From Solirubrobacteraceae bacterium (GTDB taxonomy: Bacteria > Actinomycetota > Thermoleophilia > Solirubrobacterales > Solirubrobacteraceae): DNA of 5,870 nt. The stretch lies in assembly GCA_023230855.1 (NCBI GenBank), contig JALNWQ010000034.1, positions 1-5,870 on the forward strand, read 5' to 3'. The position numbers were made by a program, and so were the translations under genes. Under the pieces are notes generated by a model. That model searched no databases. It was not told where the DNA came from and saw nothing but the letters and a program-made list of their open reading frames with translations. Below, piece after piece: positions 1 to 5,870 of the stretch (the first letter of the stretch is position 1; every line of letters starts with the position of its first letter).

Positions 1-42
1 CCACCCCGCGACGCCCGCCACCCGCCGCGCCCGACGCACCGA

Positions 43-63
43 GACGCCCGCCACGCCCGCCAC
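43..63. repeat. Short tandem repeat in the left flank, period 9
   Basis: The 9-mer CGCCCGCCA occurs twice in tandem (45-53 and 54-62) and once more at 12-20. The whole flank from 1 to 110 is C-rich on the plus strand and carries no recognisable gene. With so little of it in view, I cannot tell a real repeat array from low-complexity spacer. Confidence 0.35.
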
Positions 64-72
64 CCCGACGCG

Positions 73-102
73 GCGCCGGGCGCCCACCACCCGACCCGGC
101 GC
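73..102 (-). terminator. GC-rich hairpin downstream of the aldehyde dehydrogenase, possible terminator
   Basis: GCGCCGGG (73-80) and CCCGGCGC (95-102) form a perfect 8-bp inverted repeat with a 14-base loop, starting 8 bases past the stop codon of the minus-strand aldehyde dehydrogenase. No U-rich tail follows on the minus strand, so it is not a classical intrinsic terminator. GC-rich actinobacteria often have U-poor hairpins at gene ends, so a terminating or RNA 3'-end-protecting role is plausible but unproven. Confidence 0.4.
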
Positions 103-110
103 GCCCCGCG

Positions 111-1577
111 TCAGCGAGGATCCGGGATCGCGACGTAGCGGGTCTCGAGGTACTCGGCGATGCCCTCGGGGCCGCCCTCGCGGCCGAATCCGGAGTCCTT
201 GATCCCGCCGAACGGGGCGGCGGGGTTGGACACCAGGCCGGTGTTCATCCCGACCATCCCGGCCTCGAGCCGACGCGACACGCGCAGCATCCGGGCGGCG
301 TCGCGGGTGTAGGCGTAGGCGACGAGCCCGTACTCCGTGGCGTTCGCGCGGGCGATCCCCTCCTCCTCGTCGGCGAAGGTCACGACCGGCGCGACCGGCC
401 CGAACACCTCCTCGTGGAGGATCTTCGCGTCGGCCGGCACGCCGGTGAGGACGGTCGCCGGGTAGTAGCGGCCGTCGGCGCGGTCGTTGCCGCCGGTGGC
501 GACGGTCGCCCCGCGCGACACCGCGTCGTCGACGAGCTCGCGGACCTTCGCGACCGCGGCGTCGTCGACCATCGGGCCGAGGGTCGTGTCCGGGTCGGTG
601 CCGCGGCCCAGGACGAGCCCCTCGGCGATCCCGACCAGGCCGCGGGTGAACTCCTCGGCGACCGCGTCGTGGACGAGGATCCGGTTGGCCGACGTGCACG
701 CCTGACCACCGTTGCGGAACTTCGCAACGGTCACGCCGTCGAGCGCGGCGTCGAGGTCGGCGTCGTCGAAGACGACGAACGGCGCGTTGCCGCCGAGCTC
801 CATCGACATCCGCAGCAGCGCCCGTCCGCCCTGCTCCGCGAGCGACCGTCCGACCGGGGTCGACCCGGTGAACGAGAGCTTCGCCGTGCGCGGGTGCTCG
901 ATGATCGCCGACGTCACGTGGCGCGAGTCGGTCGTCGTGAGGACCGACACGGCGTTCGCCGGCAACCCCGCCTCGACGAGGATCCCGGCGAGGGCGAGCA
1001 TCGTCAGCGGCGTCTGGCGCGGCGGCTTGACGACGACCGAGCAGCCGGCGGCGAGCGCCGGGGCGATCTTGCGGGTGCCCATCGCGAGCGGGAAGTTCCA
1101 CGGCGTGACGAAGAGGCACGGCCCGACCGGGTCCTGCTGGGTGAGGATCCGACCACCGGTGCTCTCGTGGAACGCGTGGCGGCCGTCGATCCGCGGGGCG
1201 CGCTCGGCGTACTCGCGGAGGAACCCGGCGGCGTAGGCGATCTCGCCGCGCGAGTCCGGCAGCGCCTTGCCCATCTCCAGCGACATGAGCGTCGCGATCT
1301 CCTCGGTCCGCTCGACGACGAGGTCGTACGCGCGGGACAGCACCGTCGCCCGCTCGCGCGCCGGGGTGTCGCGCCACGTCAGGAACCCCTCCCACGCGCC
1401 CTCCATCACGCGGTCGACGACGTCCGGGGTCAGGTCGGGCAGCTCGACGAGCGGCCGGTCGTCGGCCTTGTCGGTGACGACGAACGTCGCGTCCGCCCCG
1501 GCGTCGGTCCACCGACCGGCGACGAGGCTCTTCGGGGGCACGCGGAGCGGCGCCGCGATGGGGGTGCGGTCGGACAT
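111..1577 (-). CDS. gabD: Succinate-semialdehyde dehydrogenase-type NAD(P)+ aldehyde dehydrogenase (GabD-like)
   Basis: This 488-residue protein has the full length of the aldehyde dehydrogenase family and most resembles the GabD group, which oxidises succinate semialdehyde to succinate in the cytosol. Visible landmarks are TPWNF with the oxyanion Asn161, the cofactor-binding KPPRQTP with Lys184, the Rossmann-fold turn FTGSTPVG (236-243), MELGGNAPF with the general base Glu260, GGQACTSANR with the nucleophile Cys294, and EEVFGP (389-394). The C-terminal PFGGIKDSGFGREGG (455-469) is typical of the group. The reading frame stays open far upstream, but homology begins just after the ATG at 1577, which has a GAGG five bases upstream, the only convincing ribosome-binding site in the window. 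The gene is transcribed divergently from the acyl-CoA synthetase. Two oddities are Arg187, where NAD-dependent relatives carry Glu, and Ser296, where GabD proteins often have a second cysteine. The family call is firm; the succinate semialdehyde substrate is inferred and another aldehyde is possible. Confidence 0.9.
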   Translation of the reverse strand: MSDRTPIAAPLRVPPKSLVAGRWTDAGADATFVVTDKADDRPLVELPDLTPDVVDRVMEGAWEGFLTWRDTPARERATVLSRAYDLVVERTEEIATLMSLEMGKALPDSRGEIAYAAGFLREYAERAPRIDGRHAFHESTGGRILTQQDPVGPCLFVTPWNFPLAMGTRKIAPALAAGCSVVVKPPRQTPLTMLALAGILVEAGLPANAVSVLTTTDSRHVTSAIIEHPRTAKLSFTGSTPVGRSLAEQGGRALLRMSMELGGNAPFVVFDDADLDAALDGVTVAKFRNGGQACTSANRILVHDAVAEEFTRGLVGIAEGLVLGRGTDPDTTLGPMVDDAAVAKVRELVDDAVSRGATVATGGNDRADGRYYPATVLTGVPADAKILHEEVFGPVAPVVTFADEEEGIARANATEYGLVAYAYTRDAARMLRVSRRLEAGMVGMNTGLVSNPAAPFGGIKDSGFGREGGPEGIAEYLETRYVAIPDPR

Positions 1578-1865
1578 GGGGACCTCGCGATCGTCGGACG
1601 GAGACGGGACGTCGCGCGGACGCCCCTCCCCATCCCACCACGCCGGCGATCCCGGCGGTAGGGCAGGGGCGCCGCGGCCTCGACGGACGACGGACCCCGA
1701 CCACGGCGACGGGGCCCGGAACGGCCCCGGGAAGCCGACGCGACCGACCCTGCCGGTCGCGCCCACCCCACGATCCGCCGCGACGTCGCGTCGTCGCCGC
1801 CTCCGCGTCCGCTCTGGCAGGCTCCGGGGGAGCCGACGACGGGACCCCGCCGGGCCGCACCACCG
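1578..1865. promoter_or_regulatory. Divergent intergenic control region
   Basis: These 288 bases separate two genes that face away from each other, so promoters for both the aldehyde dehydrogenase and the acyl-CoA synthetase operon should lie here. Open frames crossing it are shadows without recognisable protein features. It holds three perfect inverted repeats: CGCCGG/CCGGCG (1641-1657, 5-base spacer), CGGGGCC/GGCCCCG (1710-1729, 6-base spacer) and GGCTCC/GGAGCC (1820-1834, 3-base spacer). Their arms differ, so they are not copies of one operator. No clear TTGACA-like -35 element is visible on either strand. The assignment as a control region rests on position; individual sites are uncertain because short palindromes arise easily at this GC content. 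Confidence 0.6.
1815..1834 (+). promoter_or_regulatory. Weak extended -10 candidate overlapping a hairpin, upstream of the acyl-CoA synthetase
   Basis: TGG at 1815-1817 followed by CAGGCT at 1818-1823 resembles an extended -10 element (TGn plus a relative of the actinobacterial TAGGCT). No matching -35 is seen. Transcription starting near 1830 would give a leader of about 35 bases before the ATG at 1866. The 3' half of this element lies in the perfect inverted repeat GGCTCC/GGAGCC (1820-1834), which could serve as an operator or simply be chance. Confidence 0.25.
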
Positions 1866-3398
1866 ATGAACTTCGCCCGAGACACCGTCGACGCCGCCGA
1901 TCCCACCGCCCGCGCGATGGTCGAGCTGCGCCGCGACGGCGAACGGCGGACGTGGACGTTCGGCGAGGTCTCCGACGGCGCGGCGCGGTTGGCCGGCGGG
2001 CTCGTCGGCCGCGGGGTGCGGCGCGGCGACGTCGTCATGACCCTCGTCGGCAACCGGGCCGAGTGGGTGCTGACGATGGTGGCGTGCTTCCGGGTCGGGG
2101 CGGTCGTCCTGCCGTGCACCGAGCAGCTGCGCCCCGGCGACCTGCGCGACCGGATCGACGCGGTGCGTCCGGTGCTCGTCGTCGCCGACGTCCGCAACCG
2201 CGACGTGCTCGAGGCGGCGCTCGAGGGCGACGTCCCGACCCCCGACGTCCTGTGGATCCCCGACCCGGCGCTGCTCGACGCCGACCCCGTGCCGGCGCTG
2301 GAGCTCGCGCCGACCGACGGGTGCCTCATCACGTTCACCAGCGGCACGTCGGGGCGCGCCAAGCCGGTCCTCCACGGGCAGCGATACCTCGCCGGCCAGG
2401 TGGTGCAGGCCGAGCACTGGCTCGCCGGCGGCCCGGGCGACCTCGTGTGGTGCACCGCCGCGAGCGGGTGGAGCAAGAGCGCCCGCAACGTCTTCATCGC
2501 CCCGTGGCTGCGCGGCGCGTCGGCGCTGCTGCACGACGCGCGGTTCGATCCGGCGGAGCGGCTGGAGATCGCCCGGCGCGAGCGGGTGAACGTCCTCTGC
2601 ATGGCGCCGACCGAGTACCGGGTGATCGCCAAGCGCACGACGATCCCGCCGCTGCCGGACATGCGCGGCCTCGTCGCCGCCGGCGAGGCGCTCAACCCCG
2701 AGGTGCTGCACGTCTGGCGGGCGGCGACCGGCCTGTCGATCCGCGACGGGTACGGGCAGACCGAGACCGGGCAGATCACCGGGGTGCCACCGGACGGCGA
2801 GATCCGCCCCGGGTCGATGGGCCGTCCGCTGCCCGGCGTGCGCGCGTGGATCGACGACGGCGAGCTCGTCGTCGACCCGTCGACCGTCCCGACGTGCTTC
2901 CTGCGCTACCTCACGCCCGGCGCCGCCTCCCCGGCGGACGGGGTCGACGGGCCGGGCGGGGCGTCGCGCGCCGACGGCCCACACCACGCGACCGACCGGG
3001 CGACCGGCGGCCCGTGGCGGACCGGCGACCGGGTGCACGCCGACGAGGACGGGTTCCTCTACTTCGAGGGCCGCACCGACGACGTCATCATCAGCGCCGG
3101 CTACCGGATCGGCCCGTTCGAGGTGGAGTCCGCGCTCGTCACCCACGACGCGGTCGCCGAGGCGGCGGTCGTCGCCGCGCCCGACCCGGAGCGCGGCAGC
3201 GTCGTCCGCGCGGTCGTCGTGCTGCGCGACGGCCACGACCCCTCCGACGCCCTCGCGGCGGCGCTGCAGGACCACGTGAAGGCCGCGACCGCCCCGTACA
3301 AGTACCCGCGGATCGTGGAGTTCGTCGACGCGCTGCCGAAGACCCCCAGCGGCAAGGTCCGCCGGGCGCTGCTGCGCGACGAGGGTCCACGCCGCTGA
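1866..3398 (+). CDS. Acyl-CoA synthetase, medium-chain (ACSM/MACS) type, AMP-forming
   Basis: This 510-residue enzyme of the adenylate-forming (ANL) superfamily activates a carboxylic acid with ATP to an acyl-AMP and then transfers the acyl group to CoA. It shows the P-loop TFTSGTSGRAK (156-166), the ACSM-like stretch GWSKSARNVFIAPW (201-214), DGYGQTETG (294-302), WRTGDR (384-389) with the ribose-binding Asp388, GRTDDVIISAGYRIG (402-416) with the hinge near Asp405, and PKTPSGKVRR (491-500) with the catalytic Lys497. In relatives this Lys is the target of inhibitory acetylation. The N-terminal NFARDTVDA matches the usual start of the subfamily, which supports the ATG at 1866 although no Shine-Dalgarno is visible. 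A Gly/Ala/Asp/Pro-rich stretch at about 350-383 looks like an inserted loop before WRTGDR. The gene probably shares a transcript with the FAD dehydrogenase that follows. The family is firm; the substrate, perhaps a medium-chain, branched or aromatic acid, is unknown. Confidence 0.92.
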   Translation: MNFARDTVDAADPTARAMVELRRDGERRTWTFGEVSDGAARLAGGLVGRGVRRGDVVMTLVGNRAEWVLTMVACFRVGAVVLPCTEQLRPGDLRDRIDAVRPVLVVADVRNRDVLEAALEGDVPTPDVLWIPDPALLDADPVPALELAPTDGCLITFTSGTSGRAKPVLHGQRYLAGQVVQAEHWLAGGPGDLVWCTAASGWSKSARNVFIAPWLRGASALLHDARFDPAERLEIARRERVNVLCMAPTEYRVIAKRTTIPPLPDMRGLVAAGEALNPEVLHVWRAATGLSIRDGYGQTETGQITGVPPDGEIRPGSMGRPLPGVRAWIDDGELVVDPSTVPTCFLRYLTPGAASPADGVDGPGGASRADGPHHATDRATGGPWRTGDRVHADEDGFLYFEGRTDDVIISAGYRIGPFEVESALVTHDAVAEAAVVAAPDPERGSVVRAVVVLRDGHDPSDALAAALQDHVKAATAPYKYPRIVEFVDALPKTPSGKVRRALLRDEGPRR

Positions 3399-3417
3399 TC
3401 GACGACCCTCCCCCACG

Positions 3418-4848
3418 ATGTCCGCCGCCCCTCCACCCGACCGCTCCACCGCCGCCCGCGACGCCGCCGCGGTGCGGCGCGACCTGGTGCGGATCGTCGG
3501 CGACGCCCACGTCCTCGGCGGCGACGGATCGACGATCCCCGTCGAGCTGCTGCGCGACGCGACCGAGGCCCGCGGGACGACCGGCGACGCGCTGGCGGTC
3601 GTCCGCCCGGGCGACGCCGACGAGGTCGCCGCCGTCGTGCGCTGGGCCGGCCGCCACGGGATGCCACTCGTGCCGCGCGGTGGCGGGACCGGGTTCTCGG
3701 GGGGCGCGGTCCCCGACGCGGGATCGGTCGTCCTGGCCACCGACCGCCTGACCGGCCCGGGCGAGATCGTCCCCGAGGACTGGTCGGCGACGTTCCCCGC
3801 CGGGGTCGTCACCGCCGACCTGCAGCGCCGCTGCCTCGAGGCCGGGCTGTTCTTCGCCCCCAACCCCGGGTCGGCGGAGTCGTCGCTCATCGGCGGCAAC
3901 GTCGCGACGAACGCCGGTGGCCCGCGGTCGTTCCGCTACGGGCCGGTCCGGGCGTGGCTCACCGGGGTCGACGCGGTCCTCGGCGACGGCGAGCGGATCC
4001 GGGCCGGCGGGACGGTCCGCAAGAACGTCGAGACGCTCGACCTCCTCGGCCTGCTCTGCGGGTCGGAGGGCACGCTGGGCGTCATCACCGGCGTGTCGCT
4101 GAAGCTCCTGCCCGCGCCCGAGGTCGCCCTGCCGATCCTGGCCTGCTACCCCCACCGTGACGCCGGCCTCGCCGCGCTGGCGGCGGCGATGGCGTGTGGC
4201 GTCGTGCCGGCGGCGCTGGAGTTCCTCGACGGGGCGACGTTGCGGGCCGCGGCCGCGTCGTTCCCCGGCGGGCTGCCGGACGGCGCGGCGTTCGCCGTCC
4301 TCGCCGAGGCGCTCGGTCCCGACGCGGTCGCCCACGCCGAGGGTCGGGTCGTCGCCGACGCCCTGACCCCCGACGCGCTGGCCGTCCACGCCCCGACCGA
4401 CCGTCGCGACGTCGACGCGCTGTGGCGGTGGCGCGACGGCGTGTCGATCGCGGTCACCGCGGCCCGGGGCGGCAAGCTGTCGGAGGACCTGGCGGTGCCC
4501 GCGAGCCGCCTGTGCGACATCCTCGCCGCGGTCGACCGGGTCGCCGGCGACCACGGGGTCGAGGTCTGCTCGTGGGGTCATGCCGGCGACGGCAACCTCC
4601 ACGCCACGGTCATGGTCGACCGCACCGACCCGGCCGCGCTGCGGCGGGCCGAGGACGCCGCCCACGCGATGCTCGACCTGCCCGGCCCGCTCGGCGGCGT
4701 GCTCACCGCCGAGCACGGCGTCGGCACGGTCAAGCGCGACGCCGCCGCCCGCCTGGACCCGACGGTCCTCGCGACGCAGGCGGCGATCAAGGACGTGCTC
4801 GACCCCGCGGGGATCATGAACCCGGGGAAGAAGCTGCCGGCGCGGTGA
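3418..4848 (+). CDS. FAD-linked 2-hydroxyacid dehydrogenase/oxidase, GlcD / D-lactate dehydrogenase family
   Basis: This 476-residue flavoprotein belongs to the family of glycolate oxidase subunit GlcD, D-lactate dehydrogenase and D-2-hydroxyglutarate dehydrogenase, which oxidise a 2-hydroxyacid to a 2-ketoacid and pass electrons to an acceptor other than NAD. Residues of about 53-233 form the PCMH-type FAD-binding domain, with PRGGGTGFSGGAVP (86-99), NPGSAESSLIGGNVATNAGG (149-168) and CGSEGTLGVIT (214-224). The rest is the FAD-oxidase C-terminal domain, with KLSEDLAVP (353-361), GHAGDGNLH (387-395) and EHGVG (432-436). By analogy with D-2-hydroxyglutarate dehydrogenase, His388, His395 and Glu432 should bind the metal and substrate. 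The C-terminal GIMNPGKKLP is typical. There is no signal peptide and no fused iron-sulphur domain, and no GlcE or GlcF partner is in view. It starts 19 bases after the synthetase stop without a visible Shine-Dalgarno; an in-frame GTG at 3472 also precedes the domain. The exact substrate is unknown. Confidence 0.92.
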   Translation: MSAAPPPDRSTAARDAAAVRRDLVRIVGDAHVLGGDGSTIPVELLRDATEARGTTGDALAVVRPGDADEVAAVVRWAGRHGMPLVPRGGGTGFSGGAVPDAGSVVLATDRLTGPGEIVPEDWSATFPAGVVTADLQRRCLEAGLFFAPNPGSAESSLIGGNVATNAGGPRSFRYGPVRAWLTGVDAVLGDGERIRAGGTVRKNVETLDLLGLLCGSEGTLGVITGVSLKLLPAPEVALPILACYPHRDAGLAALAAAMACGVVPAALEFLDGATLRAAAASFPGGLPDGAAFAVLAEALGPDAVAHAEGRVVADALTPDALAVHAPTDRRDVDALWRWRDGVSIAVTAARGGKLSEDLAVPASRLCDILAAVDRVAGDHGVEVCSWGHAGDGNLHATVMVDRTDPAALRRAEDAAHAMLDLPGPLGGVLTAEHGVGTVKRDAAARLDPTVLATQAAIKDVLDPAGIMNPGKKLPAR

Positions 4849-4941
4849 GGCCGGGGGCGCGGGTCGTCCTCGGCGACGGCGACGGCGCGCCGGGCGGAAC
4901 CGGCGGCGGCGCGAGCGTCGCGATCGGCGACGACGTGCCCG
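4849..4941. terminator. Convergent spacer with two small hairpins, possible bidirectional terminator
   Basis: The FAD dehydrogenase and the AraC regulator converge on this 93-base spacer, so both transcripts should end here. Two perfect inverted repeats are present: CGCCGG/CCGGCG at 4888-4905 with a 6-base loop, and CGTCGC/GCGACG at 4916-4932 with a 5-base loop. The second begins about 10 bases past the AraC stop on the minus strand. Neither has a U-tract on either strand. Termination is inferred from the convergent layout rather than from a canonical signal. Confidence 0.35.
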
Positions 4942-5844
4942 TCACCGTCCCCGACACGCCCGGGCGTACGCCGCCGGGGTGAGCCCGACCGCGGTGCGGA
5001 AGTCCCCGGTCATGTGGGCCTGGTCGGCGTAGCCCAGCTCGACGGCGAGCGTCGCCAGGTCGTGCTCGCCGGCCGCGATCCGCGCCGCCGCCTCGTGGAC
5101 GCGGTGCCGCTGCAGGACCCACTTGGGGCTCACGCCGACCCGCTCGCGGAAGAGCCGCTGCAGGGTGCGAGGCGACACGCCGTGGGCGGCGGCGACGTCG
5201 GTCACCCGGCCGCCCGGGCCACGTCGCAGCATGTCGGCGACCACGGCGTGGACGAGGTCCAGCCCCGGATCGCGCTCCGGCGCCCGGTCGCGGACGAACG
5301 CGGCCACCGCCGCGAGCACCGTGGCGGGATCGTCGGCCCGTGCGGCGATCCGCGCCGTCAAGGCGTCCCCGTCGGGCCCGAGCGCCTGCCCGGGCGTCGC
5401 GGGCCGCTCCGCCAACCGGTCCGGCGACAGCGTCGACAGCGCCGAGAACGCCCCGGGACGGAACGTCACGCCGATCGCCCGCCCGGTCCCGCGCAACCGG
5501 CGGACGTCGCGGCCCCGGACGATGCCGTGCACCATGACGACGGTCCGCAGCGGATCGTGCGCCGGACCGGGCAGCGCGTCGGGCGACGCCGTCTCGGCCA
5601 CCGCCGGGTACACCGCGAGGTTGACGCACGGGTGCGGCAGGATCGCCTGCTCGTGCTCCACGCCGGGAGGAAGATCCCACCAGGTGGTCCAGCACCGCTC
5701 GATCCACCGGGCGACGTCGTCCGGCGGCGCGAGCCACCGCAGGCCGAACCGCTCCAGCCCCCGGTCGGGCTCGAGGATGCCGTGCCGCGACGCGGTCGGC
5801 GGGCGGCCCGGAGGAGCGCTGCGGGTGACGGGTGGGGCGGGCAT
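4942..5844 (-). CDS. AraC-family transcriptional regulator with DUF6597-like N-terminal domain
   Basis: This 300-residue protein is a cytosolic DNA-binding regulator. The C-terminal AraC domain holds two helix-turn-helix units: VTDVAAAHGVSPRTLQRLFR (214-233) and, after a linking helix, DLATLAVELGYADQAHMTGD (262-281), followed by FRTAVGLTPAAYA. GYADQAHMTGDF is a form of the family signature GYxDQxHxxRxF. The N-terminal part (about 25-140) includes VARWIERCWTTWWDLP and the pair ILPHPCVNLAVYP, which resemble the DUF6597-type sensor domain found in many actinobacterial AraC proteins; its ligand is not known. The ATG at 5844 follows a pyrimidine-rich stretch with no Shine-Dalgarno, and the frame stays open to the window edge, so a start further upstream cannot be excluded. 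The first 22 or so residues are Pro/Arg/Ala-rich and probably disordered. It converges on the synthetase operon; control of that operon is possible but not shown. Confidence 0.9.
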   Translation of the reverse strand: MPAPPVTRSAPPGRPPTASRHGILEPDRGLERFGLRWLAPPDDVARWIERCWTTWWDLPPGVEHEQAILPHPCVNLAVYPAVAETASPDALPGPAHDPLRTVVMVHGIVRGRDVRRLRGTGRAIGVTFRPGAFSALSTLSPDRLAERPATPGQALGPDGDALTARIAARADDPATVLAAVAAFVRDRAPERDPGLDLVHAVVADMLRRGPGGRVTDVAAAHGVSPRTLQRLFRERVGVSPKWVLQRHRVHEAAARIAAGEHDLATLAVELGYADQAHMTGDFRTAVGLTPAAYARACRGR

Positions 5845-5870
5845 CGGCGGGGGCGGGGAGCAGGGAGGGG

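Noticed and set aside
1..110. Possible CRISPR-like or other repeat array in the left flank
   Set aside because: The repeated unit is only 9 bases with irregular spacing and no unique spacers.
414..1661. Plus-strand 415-residue open frame opposite the aldehyde dehydrogenase
   Set aside because: Antisense shadow, Arg/Asp-rich and without domain features; the minus strand carries the conserved enzyme.
1267..1869. Plus-strand frame ending in an ATGA overlap with the synthetase start, suggesting a translationally coupled upstream gene
   Set aside because: Most of it is antisense to the aldehyde dehydrogenase, its sequence is Ser/Arg/Pro low complexity, and the ATGA overlap is easily a coincidence.
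1952..3751. Plus-strand 599-residue frame overlapping the synthetase and the start of the FAD dehydrogenase
   Set aside because: Frame-shifted shadow dominated by Arg and Pro; both overlapped genes are intact with all motifs in the other frames.
1578..3899. Minus-strand open frame continuing far upstream of the aldehyde dehydrogenase start, giving an apparent 1262-residue protein
   Set aside because: Homology to the family begins at the ATG at 1577; the upstream part is antisense to the acyl-CoA synthetase and has Arg/Gly/Ala/Asp-rich composition without domains. Stop codons are rare at this GC content.
3139..4716. Minus-strand 525-residue open frame opposite the FAD dehydrogenase
   Set aside because: Antisense shadow: repetitive Arg/Gly/Asp/Val composition, no recognisable motif, and the plus strand encodes an intact conserved enzyme.
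4871..4888. GGCGAC-type trinucleotide repetition in the convergent spacer
   Set aside because: Only a few imperfect units; such runs are common at this base composition and do not form an array.
4814..5737. Minus-strand 307-residue frame overlapping the AraC gene
   Set aside because: Frame-shifted shadow with Arg/Gly/Ala-rich composition; the AraC frame has both helix-turn-helix units intact.

Overview
The window is very GC-rich, with third codon positions almost all G or C. Together with the gene families present, this points to a high-GC actinobacterium. A Thermoleophilia-like or Pseudonocardiales-like host is my guess, but I see no marker gene that fixes the lineage. Four genes fill most of the window: three metabolic enzymes and one transcriptional regulator. 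I see no mobile element, CRISPR array, tRNA, rRNA or phage gene. Layout from left to right: a short GC-rich left flank holds a strong inverted repeat that may end the first gene. A minus-strand aldehyde dehydrogenase of the succinate-semialdehyde dehydrogenase (GabD) type follows (111-1577). A divergent, non-coding control region of 288 bp (1578-1865) holds three perfect short inverted repeats and a weak extended -10 candidate. Next comes a plus-strand pair, probably one transcript with a 19-bp gap: a medium-chain type acyl-CoA synthetase (1866-3398) and a GlcD-like FAD-dependent 2-hydroxyacid dehydrogenase (3418-4848). A 93-bp convergent spacer with two small hairpins separates these from a minus-strand AraC-family regulator (4942-5844), whose start lies 26 bp from the window edge. 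How the genes may work together is inference. An acyl-CoA ligase, an FAD-linked 2-hydroxyacid dehydrogenase and an aldehyde dehydrogenase would suit catabolism of a carboxylic acid, hydroxyacid or aldehyde intermediate. The dehydrogenase would oxidise the hydroxyacid to a ketoacid, the synthetase would activate an acid to its CoA thioester, and the aldehyde dehydrogenase would clear a semialdehyde. The actual substrate cannot be read from the sequence. The AraC regulator may control this cluster or a gene beyond the right edge. This looks like ordinary chromosomal metabolism. I found no convincing novel system; the points worth a second look are details of individual enzymes and of the intergenic regions.
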